A DNA stretch of 26,480 bases from Flavobacterium psychrophilum (GTDB taxonomy: Bacteria > Bacteroidota > Bacteroidia > Flavobacteriales > Flavobacteriaceae), in NCBI GenBank assembly GCA_022729635.1, contig DZAU01000027.1, forward strand, positions 1 through 26,480, written 5' to 3'. Positions 24,431 through 26,480 of the stretch are shown piece after piece. The position numbers and the translations under genes were made by a program. The number at the start of each line of letters is the position of its first letter. Position 1 is the stretch's first letter. The notes under the pieces are model-generated. The model did no database searches. It was not told where the DNA came from and saw nothing but the letters and a program-made list of their open reading frames with translations.

Positions 24431-25594
24431 TTAATACAATTTTCTGAATCGTTTATGTGGTAAATAAGTGATGATGATTTCAATTATTCTTGTTGTCCAA
24501 TAAGAAATCCAATTCACCAATTTTGTAGATAAACCTGCTCTTAATTTAAGCGTTTCGGGAGTTATTTTTTCGCATTCAGACATGATTTTGTCGAGATGCA
24601 AATGGAATTTATTCGAAAATTCGGCAGAAAGAATCGAAACATTCATTTCGATGCTCGCAAAGGAACTTAAATTATTCAGGTTGAAAGAGCCAATTGTTGT
24701 CCAATGATTGTCAATAACGGCAGCTTTTCCGTGCAAAATTGAATTTTTCCATTCGTATAATTCAATGTTAGATTTTAAAAGTTTGGAATATAAATGACAG
24801 CCGGCTCGTCTCGCCATTGGAATATCGGATATTCCCGAAAGTATTAATTTTATTTTCACTCCTTTCCGGGAGGCTTTTTTTAAGGTATTGGACAGTTTCC
24901 TGCCTGGCAGAAAATAACTGCCCACGATTACTATTTCTTTTTTGGCATTGCCAATATTTGTAATGTAGGATTTGAAAATTTCATTTTTTCTTTTCAGCCA
25001 ATCATTTTGAAGGACGTTAACGATAGTTTCTTCATTGGTTTCAAAAATAGATTTGATTTCCTTTCTCCGAATAATTCTCTTTCTGAAATAAAGGTCATTG
25101 CATAATATTTGGAGAGGTTTTCCAATTTTTTCATCATGAATTTCCACTGCATAGTCCAGCCAAGGCGCTGTTTTTACGGTTCCGTTATATTTTTCGGCAA
25201 TATTGATTCCTCCAATCAATGCGGTTTCAGCATCGGCAACAACTACTTTGTGATGCAATCTCCTGCCAATGTACAACGAATTTGCAGAGAAAAAAGAGGA
25301 GAAAAACCTGATGTTGACGCCGTTTTTTTTGAGTTCATTTATTATTTCAATCGGAAAGGAAAACGAACCAAAACCATCAATTAAAATGTATATTTTAACA
25401 TTTCTGGAAGTGGCATTTTTTAATGCTTCCATTATTTTTTTTCCAATGATGTCATTTTCGAAAATATAAGTCTGAATGTGAATTTCCCTTTTCGCACTCA
25501 AAATAATTCGTTCCAAACGAGAAAAATAATCTTCACCGCTATGAACAAGTGTGATTGATTGGTCTAGTAAATGAGTTTTGTTTGGTATTGGCAT
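24431..25594 (-). CDS. phospholipase D-family protein, probable cardiolipin synthase type
   Basis: A phosphatidyltransferase/phospholipase of the PLD superfamily, 387 residues. Two HKD motifs are present: LHHKVVVAD with H114, K116, D121, and LHGKAAVID with H288, K290, D295, each followed by a Gly-Gly or Gly-Ser-Phe-Asn segment. No N-terminal membrane helices, so the short (ClsB-like) form is more probable than ClsA. The TTG at 25624 would give ten more residues, but it lies inside a TAAATTTG -7 element, so ATG 25594 is chosen. Located between the lipid-transport operon and tpiA, it fits an envelope-lipid setting. Substrate is inferred from the family only. Confidence 0.88.
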   Translation of the reverse strand: MPIPNKTHLLDQSITLVHSGEDYFSRLERIILSAKREIHIQTYIFENDIIGKKIMEALKNATSRNVKIYILIDGFGSFSFPIEIINELKKNGVNIRFFSSFFSANSLYIGRRLHHKVVVADAETALIGGINIAEKYNGTVKTAPWLDYAVEIHDEKIGKPLQILCNDLYFRKRIIRRKEIKSIFETNEETIVNVLQNDWLKRKNEIFKSYITNIGNAKKEIVIVGSYFLPGRKLSNTLKKASRKGVKIKLILSGISDIPMARRAGCHLYSKLLKSNIELYEWKNSILHGKAAVIDNHWTTIGSFNLNNLSSFASIEMNVSILSAEFSNKFHLHLDKIMSECEKITPETLKLRAGLSTKLVNWISYWTTRIIEIIITYLPHKRFRKLY

Positions 25595-25621
25595 TACTAT
25601 TTTTAGTAAAATGATTCCACT

Positions 25622-25629
25622 CAAATTTA
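25622..25629 (-). promoter_or_regulatory. -7 element of the PLD-family gene
   Basis: TAAATTTG on the minus strand matches TAnnTTTG and lies 27 bases before the ATG at 25594. It overlaps an upstream TTG that is therefore unlikely to be the start. No -33 TTG was found at the right distance. Confidence 0.5.
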
Positions 25630-25661
25630 CGAAAATATTGCCAAATCAGCCGTAAAAGCGT

Positions 25662-25698
25662 ATAAAAAATCCCCAACCATTTTTCATAATTGGGGATT
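25662..25698 (-). terminator. intrinsic terminator of tpiA
   Basis: AATCCCCAA pairs with TTGGGGATT over nine bases (25668-25676 with 25690-25698) around a 13-base loop. On the minus strand the hairpin is followed by a run of Ts. It lies 27 bases after the tpiA stop and before the PLD promoter. Confidence 0.85.
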
Positions 25699-25724
25699 CT
25701 ATTTATAAAGTATTTTCTAAATTC

Positions 25725-26477
25725 TTAAATGGCATTCACAATTGCCACAAAGTCGTCGGCTTTTAATGCTGCGCCTCCAATAAGACCACCGTCAACATCA
25801 GGTTTTGAGAAAATTTCTTTGGCATTATCTGGTTTTACACTTCCACCGTAAAGGATAGAAACATCCTCGGCAATATCGCTTCCAAAAGCTTTGCGAACTG
25901 TTTCTCTAATGAATTCGTGCATTTCCTGAGCTTGTTCCGGACTTGCCGTTTCACCTGTTCCAATGGCCCAAACGGGTTCATAAGCCAAAACTATTTTTTC
26001 CCAATCTTTGGCTTGAAGATGGAACAGTCCATCTCTCAATTGGTTTTCAACAATATTGAAATGGGTTGCAGATTGACGGTCTTTCAACTCTTCGCCAAAG
26101 CAAAAAATGACAGTCATATCGTGTGCTAATGCTGTATCTACTTTGCTTGCAATCAAGGCATCAGTTTCGTGAAAAATGGATCTGCGTTCTGAATGTCCCA
26201 GAATTACGGTATTTACACCAACGCTTTTTAGCATATCGGCCGATATTTCGCCAGTATATGCGCCACTTTCTGCCTGATGCATATTTTGGGCCGACACTGA
26301 AATATTTGTAAATTCAAGATGATCCACTGCCGAAGCCAGGTTAACAAAAGTTGGCGCAACAATAACTTGTGCTTCGCTATCAGTAGGAACTTTTGCTATT
26401 AATTCGTTTAATAAATCTTCGGTTTGTTCTGCGTTTTTGTGCATTTTCCAGTTTCCCGCTACAATCTTCTTTCTCAT
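25725..26477 (-). CDS. tpiA: triosephosphate isomerase
   Basis: Glycolytic enzyme that interconverts dihydroxyacetone phosphate and glyceraldehyde 3-phosphate in the cytoplasm. At 250 residues it is complete and of normal length. Active-site residues are all present: N9 and K11 in GNWKM, H95 in GHSERR, and the catalytic base E167 in YEPVWAIGTG. The phosphate-binding loop YGGSVKPDN and the GGLIGGAALK segment are also seen. The start codon is three bases from the end of the window, so its promoter and upstream neighbours are not visible. It ends in a strong terminator. Confidence 0.98.
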   Translation of the reverse strand: MRKKIVAGNWKMHKNAEQTEDLLNELIAKVPTDSEAQVIVAPTFVNLASAVDHLEFTNISVSAQNMHQAESGAYTGEISADMLKSVGVNTVILGHSERRSIFHETDALIASKVDTALAHDMTVIFCFGEELKDRQSATHFNIVENQLRDGLFHLQAKDWEKIVLAYEPVWAIGTGETASPEQAQEMHEFIRETVRKAFGSDIAEDVSILYGGSVKPDNAKEIFSKPDVDGGLIGGAALKADDFVAIVNAI

Positions 26478-26480
26478 TTT

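Overview
The window looks like chromosome from a Bacteroidetes bacterium, most likely Flavobacterium or a close relative. It is AT-rich, starts are preceded by A-rich stretches rather than strong Shine-Dalgarno sites, and several genes have TAnnTTTG -7 elements typical of the phylum. Short lipoproteins with MKK...SC starts, a DUF4266/DUF3570 cassette and an RND-TolC fusion protein fit the same origin. No tRNA, rRNA or CRISPR array was seen. One transposase remnant and two intergenic inverted-repeat elements are the only traces of mobility.

Layout. 1-2001 (+): the 3' part of a UbiA-type prenyltransferase, Maf nucleotide pyrophosphatase and a small MscS-type channel, ending at a probable terminator. 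2356-7544 (+): a tightly packed unit of secreted thioredoxin, ApbE flavin transferase, DUF4266 mini-lipoprotein, DUF3570 beta-rich protein, OmpR-type response regulator and histidine kinase. 7618-14218 (+): a heavy-metal RND pump fused to its own TolC-like outer-membrane factor, its periplasmic adaptor, and a ferritin-like/VIT1 fusion resembling the iron/manganese exporter MbfA. 14357-14866 (+): a small His-rich membrane protein, separated from the exporter by a 133-bp element with perfect 17-bp inverted ends. 14975-15267: a decayed IS4-type transposase fragment.

15361-17916 (-): an SGNH hydrolase, then cysM and cysE (cysteine synthesis from serine) behind a good promoter. 18148-18849 (+): a lipoprotein with three copies of a His/Cys motif in a 52-residue tandem repeat. 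19005-19556 (+): an Smr-domain protein. 19567-20514 (-): a lipoprotein made of two related halves, divergent from a cysteine desulfurase (20602-21726, +). 21744-24275 (-): an MlaEFD-like lipid ABC transporter. 24431-25594 (-): a phospholipase D/cardiolipin synthase-type enzyme. 25725-26477 (-): triosephosphate isomerase, followed by a clear terminator.

The central 12 kb (2356-14218) is the most interesting part. It reads as one envelope stress module: a periplasmic redox/flavin cassette of unknown purpose, the two-component system that probably controls it, and export systems for divalent metals. Tandem 11-bp CTTAA-headed repeats lie upstream of both the redox cassette and the RND operon. They are a plausible shared operator for the encoded OmpR-type regulator, and would tie the two halves together. 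This is inference from spacing and sequence; it was not tested.
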